NCBI GenBank assembly: GCA_902384455.1
Contig: CABMCB010000072.1
Coordinates: 1-48,653, forward strand
Source of the DNA: an uncultured archaeon
GTDB lineage: Archaea > Altiarchaeota > Altiarchaeia > IMC4 > SCGC-AAA252-I15
Length of the DNA: 48,653 bases
Reading direction: 5' to 3'
The number at the start of each line of letters is the position of its first letter. The stretch's first letter is position 1. Positions 16,427 through 25,332 of the stretch are shown here, piece after piece. Both the position numbers and the translations under genes were made by a program. The notes beneath the pieces were generated by a model. It was not told the DNA's origin. It did not search any database and worked only from the letters and a program-made list of their open reading frames with translations.

Positions 16427-17707
16427 CTACTTCAACTCAAGATGCTTTATGCCGTTCATGTACGGCCTTAGGGCGTCGGGAACTGTGACTGAGCCGTCTT
16501 CCTTCTGGTAGACTTCGAGTATTATGCGAAGCGCCCGTGCGGTCGCAATCATGGTGTTGTTTAAAGTGTGGAGCGTCTCCTTGCTTGCGCCGTGGCGGCC
16601 CATCCTTATGTTGAGGCGGCGCGCCTGGTAGTCCGTGCAGTTGCTGCAGCTCATAAGCTCAATGTACTTCTGCTCTCTCGGACTCCACCCTTCAACGTCG
16701 TATTTTTTCGCCGCAACCGTCCCTATGTCGCCTGTGCACACGTTTACGACGCGGTAAGGAATCTTAAGTTTCTGAAGCAGGTCTTCGCTGTTCCTCAAAA
16801 GCTCCTCGTGGAATGCGGGGCTGTCCTGCGGCTTACAGAAAATAAACTGCTCAATCTTGTTGAACTGATGCACCCTAAACAATCCGCGCTCGTCCAGCCC
16901 ATGCTTGCCTATCTCCTTCCTAAAGCAGGCGGAAACTCCCGCATACTTAATCGGCAAAGCATCCTCAGATATCACCTCATCCATATGGAACGCCGCCATA
17001 GGATGCTCGCTTGTGGCAATCAAGTAAAGGTCGTCGCCTTCAATCTTGTACATGACGTTCTCAAAGTCGGCAAGGTCAGTGACTCCCTCGTAAGGGCGCC
17101 GTCGCATCAAAAACGGCGGCGCAACAGGAGTAAAACCCCGCTCAACCAGAATGTCCAACGCAAGACGCTGAAGAGCCAAATCCATCAAAACAAGCGGCCC
17201 CTTAAGCGCATAGAATCCCGCGCCGCTAACCTTAACCGCCCGCTCAAAGTCTGCGCCGCCCAAAGCGACGGCAATCTCCCCGTGATGCCTGATGGAAAAC
17301 GCCGGCACATAAGGCTCGCCAACCCGACGAACCTCCACATTATCCTCAGAAGACTTCCCAAAAGGAACAGAATCATCAAGCAAATTAGGCAAAGAAAGAA
17401 GCAACTTATCCCCCCTTTCACGCAAAGAAGCAAGCCCCTCATCACCCGCCTTAATCAACTGCGGAATACGCTTAGCCTCCTCAAACACCGCCGACACGTC
17501 GCGGCCATCCTTCTTCCCCACCTTAATCTCATCGCTCAGCTTGTTCCTCCGCGCCCTAAGAGCTTCAACCTCCTTTTTTTTCTGCTTCCACAGCGCATCC
17601 AAATCGACCAGTTCATTAAGCCGTTTGAGGTGGGCAGCATCCCCTCTACGGTGGATGTTCTCCTTAACGCGCGCGGGATCATCCCTTATGAGGTTTATGT
17701 CAAGCAT
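16427..17707 (-). CDS. serS: Seryl-tRNA synthetase, common (bacterial) type
   Basis: 426 residues from the ATG at 17705-17707. The N-terminal coiled coil (MLDINLIRDDPARVKENI) is the tRNA-binding arm; class II motif 2 is in FRKEIGKHGLDERGLFRVHQ and motif 3 in HTLNNTMIATARALRIILEV. It is the common SerS, not the rare methanogen form. The frame opens back to 17797, but that part has no family match and a TATA-like TTTTATTT (about 17733-17740) lies 27 bases before the inner start. Codon skew reverses inside the gene near 17000. Confidence 0.95.
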   Translation of the reverse strand: MLDINLIRDDPARVKENIHRRGDAAHLKRLNELVDLDALWKQKKKEVEALRARRNKLSDEIKVGKKDGRDVSAVFEEAKRIPQLIKAGDEGLASLRERGDKLLLSLPNLLDDSVPFGKSSEDNVEVRRVGEPYVPAFSIRHHGEIAVALGGADFERAVKVSGAGFYALKGPLVLMDLALQRLALDILVERGFTPVAPPFLMRRRPYEGVTDLADFENVMYKIEGDDLYLIATSEHPMAAFHMDEVISEDALPIKYAGVSACFRKEIGKHGLDERGLFRVHQFNKIEQFIFCKPQDSPAFHEELLRNSEDLLQKLKIPYRVVNVCTGDIGTVAAKKYDVEGWSPREQKYIELMSCSNCTDYQARRLNIRMGRHGASKETLHTLNNTMIATARALRIILEVYQKEDGSVTVPDALRPYMNGIKHLELK

Positions 17708-17883
17708 ACGCAGGCAACTATGGGATTCGCAGAAATAAAACCACTGCGAAGTCACATACGCGCATCCAGCCTGAACCCACCGAAGTTCAAGGCGCAAACG
17801 CCCCCAAAAAAGTTTTTATAGGCTAAGAGATAATACTACCTCATTTTACCATATTGCGAGAATAGGAATAGGTGAACAATCAA

Positions 17884-18207
17884 ATGACTACGAAGGGGAA
17901 ATCGACCGAAAAAAAGTCCTCCGCCAAAAAAGCGGGGGCGCCAAAAAAAGCAGCCGCAAAAAAAACTGAAAAAACCGCAAAGCCAACCGCCAAAAAGTCC
18001 ACCATAACCAAAAAAGCGGCAAAAGGCAAGAAAGGCGACGAAAAATCCAAGAAAAAACTGCGCCTAATCGACGAACTAAGCAAAATAGAAGACGAAAAAG
18101 ACGAAGCACTCAAAGGAATAGAAGAAGAAGAGCGCGTCGCATACCTAGAAGAATTCCGCGACGTAGAAGCCGCGGAAGAACCAGCACCCAGCAGCGAAGA
18201 ATTCTAG
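17884..18207 (+). CDS. Lys/Ala-rich bipolar protein, histone H1-like tail
   Basis: 107 residues from the ATG at 17884, set by GGTGAAC at 17871-17877; an in-frame GTG at 17872 is less likely. Residues 1-60 are almost only Lys, Ala, Thr and Pro with repeated AKK and KKAA units, like histone H1 C-terminal tails. Residues 60-107 are acidic with a predicted short coiled coil (RLIDELSKIEDEKDEALKGI). The basic half could bind DNA or RNA and the acidic half could contact proteins or neutralise it; function is not known. Divergent from serS, followed by a hairpin terminator. Confidence 0.75.
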   Translation: MTTKGKSTEKKSSAKKAGAPKKAAAKKTEKTAKPTAKKSTITKKAAKGKKGDEKSKKKLRLIDELSKIEDEKDEALKGIEEEERVAYLEEFRDVEAAEEPAPSSEEF

Positions 18208-18229
18208 GCCCCAGCCTACGGTTGGGGCC
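18207..18229 (+). terminator. Hairpin terminator after the Lys-rich gene
   Basis: Stem GGCCCCAGCC (18207-18216) and GGTTGGGGCC (18220-18229) with a TAC loop, ten pairs including one G-U, overlapping the stop codon and followed by a T-rich CCTTTTAT. Confidence 0.65.
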
Positions 18230-18301
18230 GAAATCCTTTTATACTGCTAAACGCATTATTGGCTACACTTACTCTTCACGTCTAATCTGAAGGCTTAAAA
18301 A

Positions 18302-20125
18302 ATGGACGATAAAGAAATCAACTGGATGGTGGGCGGCGAAGCCGGTCAGGGAATAATGACTTCCGGCGCGATGTTCGCCAAAGCCCTAATGCGCGGCGGC
18401 TACCACGTATGCGACACAGTCGAATACCCCAGCCTCGTGCGCGGCGGAAACAACACTTATACGGTGCGCGCAAGCACACAGAAAATCAACAGCGTAAGGC
18501 AGAACCTTGACGTCCTAATCGCCCTCAACAAGGAGACTATAGAACTCAACCAGCAATTCGTGCAGCAAGGCGGAGTAATAATATGGGACGGAGAATCCAA
18601 ACCCCTTGAAGAATCAGAGAAGAAGCAGAAGGGCGTAGAATACATAAGCGTACCATTCGCAAAAATCACCGCAGACGTAGGCGGACCCGCAGTAACCCAA
18701 AACACGGTCGCGGTAGGCGCAAGCATGGCGGTAATCGACTACGACCTGTCCCTATGCGAAGCAATACTCGCCGAAACGTTCGGAACAAAAAAGAAGGAAG
18801 TCCTCGACATAAACATAAAGGCGATACGCGGCGGATACGACTACGTAAAACAGAATTACCCCCACCTAAAGTTCTCAAACAAAATCAAGGCGGGCGCAAA
18901 CCCCAACCGCATCATAGTAGCAGGAAACGAAGCATGCGGCCTGGGCGCAATAAAAGCCGGCCTAAAACTCTACTGCGCCTACCCGATGACGCCCTCCTCA
19001 AGCATCATGCACTACATAGCAACGCAGGAGAAGCCACACAACCTGGTGCTAAAGCACGCCGAAGACGAAATCGCCGCAGTAATACAGGCGATAGGCGCAT
19101 CATACGCAGGAATACGCGCTGCAACCGGAACAAGCGGCGGAGGATTCGCCCTAATGACCGAAGCAATGGGTCTCGCCGGAATAACCGAAACGCCGATAGT
19201 CGTATTCGAAGTTCAAAGGCCAGGCCCCGCAACAGGCTTACCTACTCACACCGCGCAAGGCGACATAAGGCAGGTGCTGCACGCCGGCCAAGACGAGTCT
19301 CCTCGGGTGCTTCTTGCTCCTGGAGACGTCACTGAGGCGTATGAGTACGCGGCTGAAGCGTTCAACATCGCAGAGAAATACCAGATTCCGGTCATAGTCC
19401 TGTCGGACAAGTACTTGGGCGAAAGCCACTTTTCCGCAGAACCATTCAGCAAAATCCCATACACAGTCGAACGCGGGAAAATAATGTCCGACGAAGAAGC
19501 CGCCAAACAAACAGGCGACTTCGCCCGCTACAAAGACGCCCCAGACCACATAAGCGTCAGAACGCTCCCCGGCCAAAAAGGAGGCATACACCGCGTAACA
19601 AGCTACGAACACGACGAAAACACCTACCCAAGCGAAAACCCCACAGTAAGACAACACATGATGGACAAACGCATGGGCAAAATGGACGCAATCAAAAAAG
19701 GCGTACCCAAACCCAAATGGCACGGCCCCAAAGACGCAGACGTCACCCTCATCGTATGGGGAAGCGTCAAAGGCCCGGTGCTTGACGCGCTGCCAGCCCT
19801 CAAAAAACAAGGAATCACGGCAAACGTCCTACAGATAACGACACTATGGCCTTTCCCAATCGAGGAAGTTAAGGATGCGTTCAAGCACATAAAGAAAAGC
19901 ATAATAATCGAGCAAAACTACTCCTCGCAGCTGACCGGCCTTATGCGCGAAGAAGCAGGGCTTACCCCCGAAATCAAAATCCTAAAATACGACGGACGCC
20001 CATTATACCCTGAAGAAGTGGTGAGGGAAGTTGCGGCCGCAATAAAGAGCAATGAAGCACGCAGAGTCGTGGTTACACACGTGCACCCGAAGGAGGGCGA
20101 CCCGCACCCTGCGGGGGTTCAATGA
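18302..20125 (+). CDS. 2-oxoacid:ferredoxin oxidoreductase, fused gamma-alpha subunit
   Basis: 607 residues. Residues 1 to about 190 are the gamma domain (GGEAGQGIMTSGAMFAKAL, then PSLVRGG). About 200 to 600 is the alpha part with the substrate-pocket motif YPMTPSSSIM and GTSGGGFALMTEAMG. With the beta subunit downstream it oxidises a 2-oxoacid to the acyl-CoA and reduces ferredoxin. The fused gamma-alpha plus beta design is typical of the KorAB/archaeal OFOR group; 2-oxoglutarate or a broad substrate range is likely but not certain. No ferredoxin-like delta subunit is present. Confidence 0.92.
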   Translation: MDDKEINWMVGGEAGQGIMTSGAMFAKALMRGGYHVCDTVEYPSLVRGGNNTYTVRASTQKINSVRQNLDVLIALNKETIELNQQFVQQGGVIIWDGESKPLEESEKKQKGVEYISVPFAKITADVGGPAVTQNTVAVGASMAVIDYDLSLCEAILAETFGTKKKEVLDINIKAIRGGYDYVKQNYPHLKFSNKIKAGANPNRIIVAGNEACGLGAIKAGLKLYCAYPMTPSSSIMHYIATQEKPHNLVLKHAEDEIAAVIQAIGASYAGIRAATGTSGGGFALMTEAMGLAGITETPIVVFEVQRPGPATGLPTHTAQGDIRQVLHAGQDESPRVLLAPGDVTEAYEYAAEAFNIAEKYQIPVIVLSDKYLGESHFSAEPFSKIPYTVERGKIMSDEEAAKQTGDFARYKDAPDHISVRTLPGQKGGIHRVTSYEHDENTYPSENPTVRQHMMDKRMGKMDAIKKGVPKPKWHGPKDADVTLIVWGSVKGPVLDALPALKKQGITANVLQITTLWPFPIEEVKDAFKHIKKSIIIEQNYSSQLTGLMREEAGLTPEIKILKYDGRPLYPEEVVREVAAAIKSNEARRVVVTHVHPKEGDPHPAGVQ

Positions 20126-20139
20126 GGAGGTAAATAAAG

Positions 20140-20994
20140 ATGGTTACAATGCAAGATCTGGCGACGAAACATAACCCCAACTGGTGCCCCGGATGCGGGG
20201 ACCACGCGATACTGGCGGCACTAAAAGGAGCAATAGTCGACGTAGGGGTGGAGCCCCATAAAATCGCCGCGGTATCCGGCATAGGGTGCGGAAGCAACCT
20301 TCCCGGCTGGCTCAACACTTACGGGTTCATGTCGCTTCACGGAAGAAGCCTGCCTGTCGCCACAGGAATAAAGCTCGCCAACAAAGACCTGACTGTAATC
20401 GCAGTAGGCGGAGACGGAGACGGATTCGGAATAGGATTAGGCCACTTCATACACACCGTCCGAAGAAACATCGACATGACGTACATAACCCAAGACAACC
20501 AAGTATATGGGCTCACCACAGGGCAAACTTCACCCACAAGCGCCAAAGGAATGAAAACCAAGAGCACCCCGATGGGCGTGCTTGAAGAACCCATAAACCC
20601 GCTTGAACTCGCAATAGTGTCCGGCGCAACATACGTGGCAAGAGCGTTCGCAGGAGACGTAGTCCACATGCGAAAACTAATCGCAGACGGAATAAGACAC
20701 AAAGGATTCGCCCTAGTCGACGTATTCCAACCGTGCGTCAGCTTCAATAAAATAAACACATACGACTTCTTCAAGCAAAACGTATACAAACTAGAAGACG
20801 TAGGACACGACCCCGCAGACCGAGAAGCCGCAATGCGAAAAGCATTCCAAAAAGACAAACTACCCATCGGCCTATTCTACAAAACAACCGCACAAACATA
20901 TGAAGACGGCCTTCCTCAGATGGCTCAGTTGCCTCTTGTGAAGCACGACATCAGAAACGTCGACATATCAGTCGCCCTTAAGGAGTTTATGTAG
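20140..20994 (+). CDS. 2-oxoacid:ferredoxin oxidoreductase, beta (TPP) subunit
   Basis: 284 residues. Holds thiamine pyrophosphate (GDGDGFGIGLGHF, then TQDNQVYGLTTGQTSPTS) and one 4Fe-4S cluster bound by Cys in NWCPGCGDH, GIGCGSN and FQPCVSF. GAGGAGGT precedes the ATG by eight bases, 14 bases after the alpha gene, so the two are one operon. The cluster links this enzyme to the suf system nearby. Confidence 0.93.
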   Translation: MVTMQDLATKHNPNWCPGCGDHAILAALKGAIVDVGVEPHKIAAVSGIGCGSNLPGWLNTYGFMSLHGRSLPVATGIKLANKDLTVIAVGGDGDGFGIGLGHFIHTVRRNIDMTYITQDNQVYGLTTGQTSPTSAKGMKTKSTPMGVLEEPINPLELAIVSGATYVARAFAGDVVHMRKLIADGIRHKGFALVDVFQPCVSFNKINTYDFFKQNVYKLEDVGHDPADREAAMRKAFQKDKLPIGLFYKTTAQTYEDGLPQMAQLPLVKHDIRNVDISVALKEFM

Positions 20995-21057
20995 GAAGGT
21001 TCTTTTATTTCTTCCGTTATTTTCGGTTAGGGGTTTTTGGTGAAGGAGACGACGTGT

Positions 21058-21096
21058 TTTTATATGGGTATTCACTATTGTTAAGAAATTAACAAT
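21058..21096 (+). promoter_or_regulatory. cysK promoter with perfect palindromic operator
   Basis: A TATA-like TTTTTATATG (about 21057-21066) is followed by ATTGTTAA (21077-21084), GAAA, and TTAACAAT (21089-21096), a perfect eight-base inverted repeat. It ends 18 bases before the cysK ATG and overlaps the expected transcription start, so it fits a repressor site. The arms are GTTAA-N4-TTAAC, the reverse order of the TTAAC-N4-GTTAA iron-box-like site. Confidence 0.7.
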
Positions 21097-21114
21097 CCTG
21101 AAGAAGGTCTTAAA

Positions 21115-22050
21115 ATGATTTACAACAACGTCCTGGAAACGATAGGAAATACACCGCACGTCCGCCTAAACAAGGTGACAGGCCCCAAAGACGCGGAAGT
21201 AGTGGCTAAACTGGAAAGCAGAAACGCCGCATTCAGCGTCAAAGACAGGATAGCCAAATGCATGATAGAAGAAGCCGAAAAAGAAGGCGTCATCACCAAA
21301 GACACCACAATAATCGAACCCACAAGCGGAAACACAGGAATAGGACTTGCGATGGTGGCGGCAGTCAAAGGATACAAAATAAAACTCGTCATGCCGGAAA
21401 CAATGAGCATGGAACGCCGAAAACTACTCAAGGCGTTCGGCGCAGAAATCATACTAACAGAAGGCCCCAAAGGAATGGGGGGCGCAATAGCCAAAGCCGA
21501 AGAACTTGCGAAGGAAGACAACCACATATGGATTCCCCAGCAGTTCAAAAACAAAGCCAACGTCAAAGCCCACTTTGAAACCACAGGCCCTGAAATACTG
21601 CGGGAAGTAGGGAAACTGGATGCATTCGTCGCAGGAGTAGGGACAGGCGGAACAGTCAGCGGCGTGGGGAAATACCTAAAGCAAAAAATCCCCAACATAA
21701 AAATCATAGCAGTAGAACCAGCAACAAGCCCCGTACTATCCGGAGGACAACCCGGTCCACACAAGATACAGGGCATAGGCGCAGGATTCGTCCCCGAAAT
21801 ATTCGACCGCCAAGTAATCGACGAAATAATGCCTGTAGCCAGCGAAGACGCATTCAAAACGTCAGCACTGCTTGCCAGAAAAGAAGGGTTACTCGTGGGA
21901 ATAAGCGCAGGCGCAAACGCATACGCCGCACTTAAAGTCGCCAAAAAAATAGGCCACGGAAAACGCGTCGTAGTCGTACTCCCCGACACGGGCGAACGCT
22001 ACCTGTCCACACCGCTCTACGACGAATTCTTAGATGAGCCTGTGATATAA
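21115..22050 (+). CDS. cysK: Cysteine synthase (O-acetylserine sulfhydrylase)
   Basis: 311 residues. PLP enzyme that makes cysteine from O-acetylserine and sulfide. PLP lysine in [11 protein letters not shown]; substrate loop [11 protein letters not shown]; phosphate-binding [14 protein letters not shown]. The next gene is the serine acetyltransferase, so the pair gives the whole two-step pathway and may form the CysE-CysK complex. A private palindromic operator lies upstream. Confidence 0.96.
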   Translation: MIYNNVLETIGNTPHVRLNKVTGPKDAEVVAKLESRNAAFSVKDRIAKCMIEEAEKEGVITKDTTIIEPTSGNTGIGLAMVAAVKGYKIKLVMPETMSMERRKLLKAFGAEIILTEGPKGMGGAIAKAEELAKEDNHIWIPQQFKNKANVKAHFETTGPEILREVGKLDAFVAGVGTGGTVSGVGKYLKQKIPNIKIIAVEPATSPVLSGGQPGPHKIQGIGAGFVPEIFDRQVIDEIMPVASEDAFKTSALLARKEGLLVGISAGANAYAALKVAKKIGHGKRVVVVLPDTGERYLSTPLYDEFLDEPVI

Positions 22051-22057
22051 TTAACCG

Positions 22058-22684
22058 ATGCTTGACACCCTAAGGACCGCATACAGGAAAGACCCCGCCC
22101 TCAAAGGAGGAATAAACGCGCTCGAAGTCTTCCTGTACCCCGGAGTCCAAGCAATATGGGCCCACCGCGTCGCCCACGCACTCCACACGCTTAAAGTCCC
22201 TTTTCTGCCCCGCCTCATAAGCCAAACAAGCCGCATACTAACTCAAATAGAAATCCACCCTGCCGCGCAAATAGGAAAACGATTCTTCATAGACCACGGC
22301 GCAGGAGTAGTCATAGGCGAAACAACCGTCATAGGAGACGACGTAATGATGTACCACGGCGTCACGCTTGGCGGCCACGGCTGGTGGACTGACGCTAAAG
22401 GAAGCAAACGCCACCCCACAATAGAAGACGGCGTAGTCATAGGAGTCGGCGCCACAATACTCGGGCCAGTAACAATCGGGAAAAACAGCCGCATAGGAGC
22501 AAATAGCCTGGTAATCAAAGACGTCCCAAAAAACAGCACCATCGTAAGCAACCTAGCCAACTACCTAATCAAAGAAGGCAAACCGGTAGCGGAAAAAGAC
22601 CAAACCAAACCCACAGTCCCAGACGCAGCATGGTTCGGCGACCGCGACAAACCCAAAAAAGAAGGGCCCGAATACTCAATCTGA
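22058..22684 (+). CDS. cysE: Serine O-acetyltransferase
   Basis: 208 residues. It acetylates serine to feed CysK. An N-terminal helical part (1-70) is followed by a left-handed beta helix with hexapeptide repeats ([19 protein letters not shown]). The family loop [11 protein letters not shown] and [15 protein letters not shown] hold the catalytic His. Shorter than the E. coli enzyme (273), as in many archaea and Gram-positive bacteria. Seven bases after cysK, likely one transcript. The C-terminus ends in Ile, the residue that in CysE proteins can dock into CysK. Confidence 0.93.
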   Translation: MLDTLRTAYRKDPALKGGINALEVFLYPGVQAIWAHRVAHALHTLKVPFLPRLISQTSRILTQIEIHPAAQIGKRFFIDHGAGVVIGETTVIGDDVMMYHGVTLGGHGWWTDAKGSKRHPTIEDGVVIGVGATILGPVTIGKNSRIGANSLVIKDVPKNSTIVSNLANYLIKEGKPVAEKDQTKPTVPDAAWFGDRDKPKKEGPEYSI

Positions 22685-22695
22685 ACGTTGAATGC

Positions 22696-23331
22696 TTAAC
22701 CACTCAGTTTTTTGCCGAAGTATGCGGCGATTATGAATGTTGCTGCGAGGTATATGATTAATCCTTTGTAGTCTGCGGGCGGTTTGGGCGGTGCGTCTAA
22801 CGTCAGGTTGTATCCTCCGAATTCGTCGTCTCTGTCTATGAAGCGCATTTCCTCCTTACTGCATTGTATTCCGACTAAAGTGAAGTTGTTTTCCTTAAGC
22901 AGTTTTCTGTCGTCGTCTGAAGGGGTGCAGCATCTGCTGCACGGACGCGTGATAAGCATGGCGTTGGTTTTACAGTCGGACGCATTGAAAGTCAAGTCCA
23001 TTGAAGGACACGTGGCATTGAAAGACGGCGGAAACACCGCCGAATCAATCATGTACGCTATGCCCTTGTCTGTCGCATTAAGGCAGATTCCCCGAGTACT
23101 ATAACGCATAATGTTGCGGCCTTCTTCTGCGGTGCTGTTGCGCCAAAGCTGGTTGAGCGCTGAGAGTATCTCCGGCTGGGCGCGAACCGTCTTACTGGGG
23201 TTCACCGCCGAATTGTTGCAGGACCGTGTGGCATTAAAGCAAGCGTAATCGCAGTCTGAAATAGGCAGTGAAATGCACAGGCTTACGGCGGCAACGCAGG
23301 CAGCCACAAGGATTATTACCGTCCGATTCAC
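22696..23331 (-). CDS. Cys-rich membrane-anchored hypothetical protein
   Basis: 211 residues with an N-terminal signal or anchor helix (residues 3-22) and a C-terminal transmembrane helix (LIIYLAATFIIAAYF) followed by KK. Between them is a domain predicted outside the cell with about eleven cysteines, including CSRCC, and several N-glycosylation sequons (NATR, NNSA, NSTA). Disulfides are likely. The ATG overlaps the cysS stop (ATGA), so it is co-transcribed with cysS. No family recognised. Confidence 0.65.
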   Translation of the reverse strand: MNRTVIILVAACVAAVSLCISLPISDCDYACFNATRSCNNSAVNPSKTVRAQPEILSALNQLWRNSTAEEGRNIMRYSTRGICLNATDKGIAYMIDSAVFPPSFNATCPSMDLTFNASDCKTNAMLITRPCSRCCTPSDDDRKLLKENNFTLVGIQCSKEEMRFIDRDDEFGGYNLTLDAPPKPPADYKGLIIYLAATFIIAAYFGKKLSG

Positions 23332-24737
23332 TTTCCAAGTCTCTCCCAGCTGGTACTGCCGTCCTTACCGTCAATAAGCCTGATACCCTGCCCAAGAAGA
23401 GTGTCTCTAATGGCGTCGGACTCGGCCCACTTCTTCTGCTTCCTAAGCAGGTTGCGTTTCTCTATCAAATCCGCCACATCCTCGCCCACCTCGCCCTCGT
23501 CAAGAGAAAGATTAAGGCCGAATACGTTTTCCGTGTCTTCGACGGCTTTTAGGGCTTTTTTGAGGGCGTTTTTTGATGCTGGTGCTTCGTCGAGCAGAGT
23601 GTTTGCGTCGCGTATGTAGTCGTAGAATGCTGCGAGCGCTTCTGGGGTTGCGAAGTCGGACTCCATCGCTTCGTTGAAGGCCGTTGTGAACGCGCTGGTG
23701 CGTTCAATGAGTTTTTCGTCGTTGCCGTCTGACGCCTTCTCGTCTTTTTCTGCGAGAGTGAGGCGTTTCTTGAAGTTTGTTAGGCGTTTGAGGCTTTCTT
23801 TTAGGCCGTCGAGTTTTTCGGGGGTGAAGTCTACTGGTTGGCGGTAGTGGTTTCCTATTACGAATAGGCGGAAGACTTGTGGGTCGTATTTCTTGAGTAG
23901 TTCTTCTACTGTGAGGAAGTTGCCCAGGCTTTTGCTCATTTTTTCTCCGCCTATGTTTAGGAAGCCCGTGTGCAGCCAGTATTTGACGAAGGGGTGTTCG
24001 CCTGTTGCGGCTTCGCTTTGGGCGATTTCGTTTTCGTGGTGGGGGAAAATCAGGTCTACTGCGCCGCCGTGTATGTCTATTTTGCCTCCCAGAAGGTCAG
24101 TGCTCATTGCGGAGCATTCGATGTGCCAGCCGGGACGTCCTTTGCCCCAGGGGCTGTCCCAGCTTATTTCGCCTTCTTTGGCGGCTTTCCATAGTGCGAA
24201 GTCGCCGGGGTTGCGTTTTTTTGGGTTGGGTTCTACGCGGTGTTTCTGGAGTTCCTCGCGGTTTTGCTTGGAGAGGTTTCCGTACTGCGGGAAGCTTTCG
24301 ACGTCGAAGTAGACGTCGCCTTCAAGCGCGTATGCGTGCCCTTTTTTTATGAGTGTTTCAGTGAGCGCTATTATCTGGGGGATGTACTGGCTGGCTTTGG
24401 GGTAGTGGTCTGCGCGGCGTATGCCCAGTGCGTCTTGGTCGGATAGCGCGTGTTTTGCGTACTCCTCAGAAAGCGTTAAAGGCGGAATGTTGCGTTCATG
24501 ACCCCTCTTGATGATTTTGTCGTCGACGTCCGTGACGTTTTGCACGCAAGTCACCTTGTAGCCCCGCTGCATCAGGTACCGCCGTATGACGTCGAAGGCG
24601 ATGTATGTGCGGGCGTGGCCTATGTGCATCCTGTCGTATACCGTGATGCCGCACACGTACATCTTGACTTCATTCTTGTGGTTGGGCTGGAAGTCTTCGA
24701 CGGTTCTAGACAGCGTGTTGTAGACGCGCGGTGCCAT
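23328..24737 (-). CDS. cysS: Cysteinyl-tRNA synthetase
   Basis: 469 residues. Class I synthetase with the HIGH-type motif in YDRMHIGHARTY, KMSKS in GGEKMSKSLGNF, and zinc ligands including Cys in YVCGITVYD, Cys in HIECSAMS and His/Glu in FPHHENEIAQSEA. It charges the tRNA-Cys encoded at 29747-29817. A TATA-like CTTTTAACC lies about 25 bases before the start. Third-position skew changes abruptly near 23530. Confidence 0.96.
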   Translation of the reverse strand: MAPRVYNTLSRTVEDFQPNHKNEVKMYVCGITVYDRMHIGHARTYIAFDVIRRYLMQRGYKVTCVQNVTDVDDKIIKRGHERNIPPLTLSEEYAKHALSDQDALGIRRADHYPKASQYIPQIIALTETLIKKGHAYALEGDVYFDVESFPQYGNLSKQNREELQKHRVEPNPKKRNPGDFALWKAAKEGEISWDSPWGKGRPGWHIECSAMSTDLLGGKIDIHGGAVDLIFPHHENEIAQSEAATGEHPFVKYWLHTGFLNIGGEKMSKSLGNFLTVEELLKKYDPQVFRLFVIGNHYRQPVDFTPEKLDGLKESLKRLTNFKKRLTLAEKDEKASDGNDEKLIERTSAFTTAFNEAMESDFATPEALAAFYDYIRDANTLLDEAPASKNALKKALKAVEDTENVFGLNLSLDEGEVGEDVADLIEKRNLLRKQKKWAESDAIRDTLLGQGIRLIDGKDGSTSWERLGK

Positions 24738-24778
24738 AGCTTAAAGAGATAGGAGAGACGGTTAAAAGAGCGTCATAG

Positions 24779-25291
24779 TCACTCCGGAGTGGCAACTTTG
24801 TACAGCGGCCTTTGGTCGACTATTTCTATTGTGAAGTCTCCCATTGCGTCTATGGATTTCTGGATGTCTGTTCCAGGCTTGAATATTATGTATCCTGCGT
24901 GCGTGGGGTCGTTGAATGTTATGGCTACTTGATACACGCCGGGTATGCGTCCTCTCTGGATTTTCTGGCCGAAGCTTCTTTCTTGGCCGTATCCGTAGAC
25001 GCAGATGTATGCTTTCCATGAGTCTTTGGGGTATGTGGATGTTTCTTCCCAGATTTGAGGTTCTTCGTTTATGCCTTCAACCTTCCATTTGCATTGGCCT
25101 GGGGGTAGTGTGGTTGTTGTTGTCGTGGTGGTTGTTGTGGTTGTTGTCGTGTGGGGTTCAAAGAAACTCATGCTTTGTTTTAATGAGGCTCTGTCCACCA
25201 CCCACCATACAGCGGCTCCTCCGATAAGAAGGGTGCCAAGCATTATGAACACTGAGGCGACTGCCACAAGCTTCTTGGTGGTTGAAACCAT
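24779..25291 (-). CDS. Membrane-anchored protein with a polythreonine linker
   Basis: 170 residues. A hydrophobic helix (residues 8-32) anchors it; the rest should lie outside. A run of 14 Thr (from a GTT/GTC/GTG-type microsatellite on the plus strand) ending in LPPG separates the anchor from a C-terminal domain with two cysteines and beta-rich pattern (CKWKVEGINEEP to the end). Such Thr linkers are usually O-glycosylated. TATA-like CTATTAATAG 25 bases upstream. No family recognised. Confidence 0.7.
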   Translation of the reverse strand: MVSTTKKLVAVASVFIMLGTLLIGGAAVWWVVDRASLKQSMSFFEPHTTTTTTTTTTTTTTLPPGQCKWKVEGINEEPQIWEETSTYPKDSWKAYICVYGYGQERSFGQKIQRGRIPGVYQVAITFNDPTHAGYIIFKPGTDIQKSIDAMGDFTIEIVDQRPLYKVATPE

Positions 25292-25332
25292 TGTGTACTA
25301 ACTTATGAGGGGCCCTATTAATAGTTCCTGAA

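Noticed and set aside
16568..17821. 417-codon open frame on the plus strand
   Set aside because: It lies antisense to serS, whose motifs are clear. The predicted protein is very basic and low in structure, as expected from the complement of a skewed gene.
25101..25160. GTT-type repeat as a regulatory or mobile repeat
   Set aside because: It encodes the polythreonine linker of the minus-strand gene and is best seen as an in-frame microsatellite.
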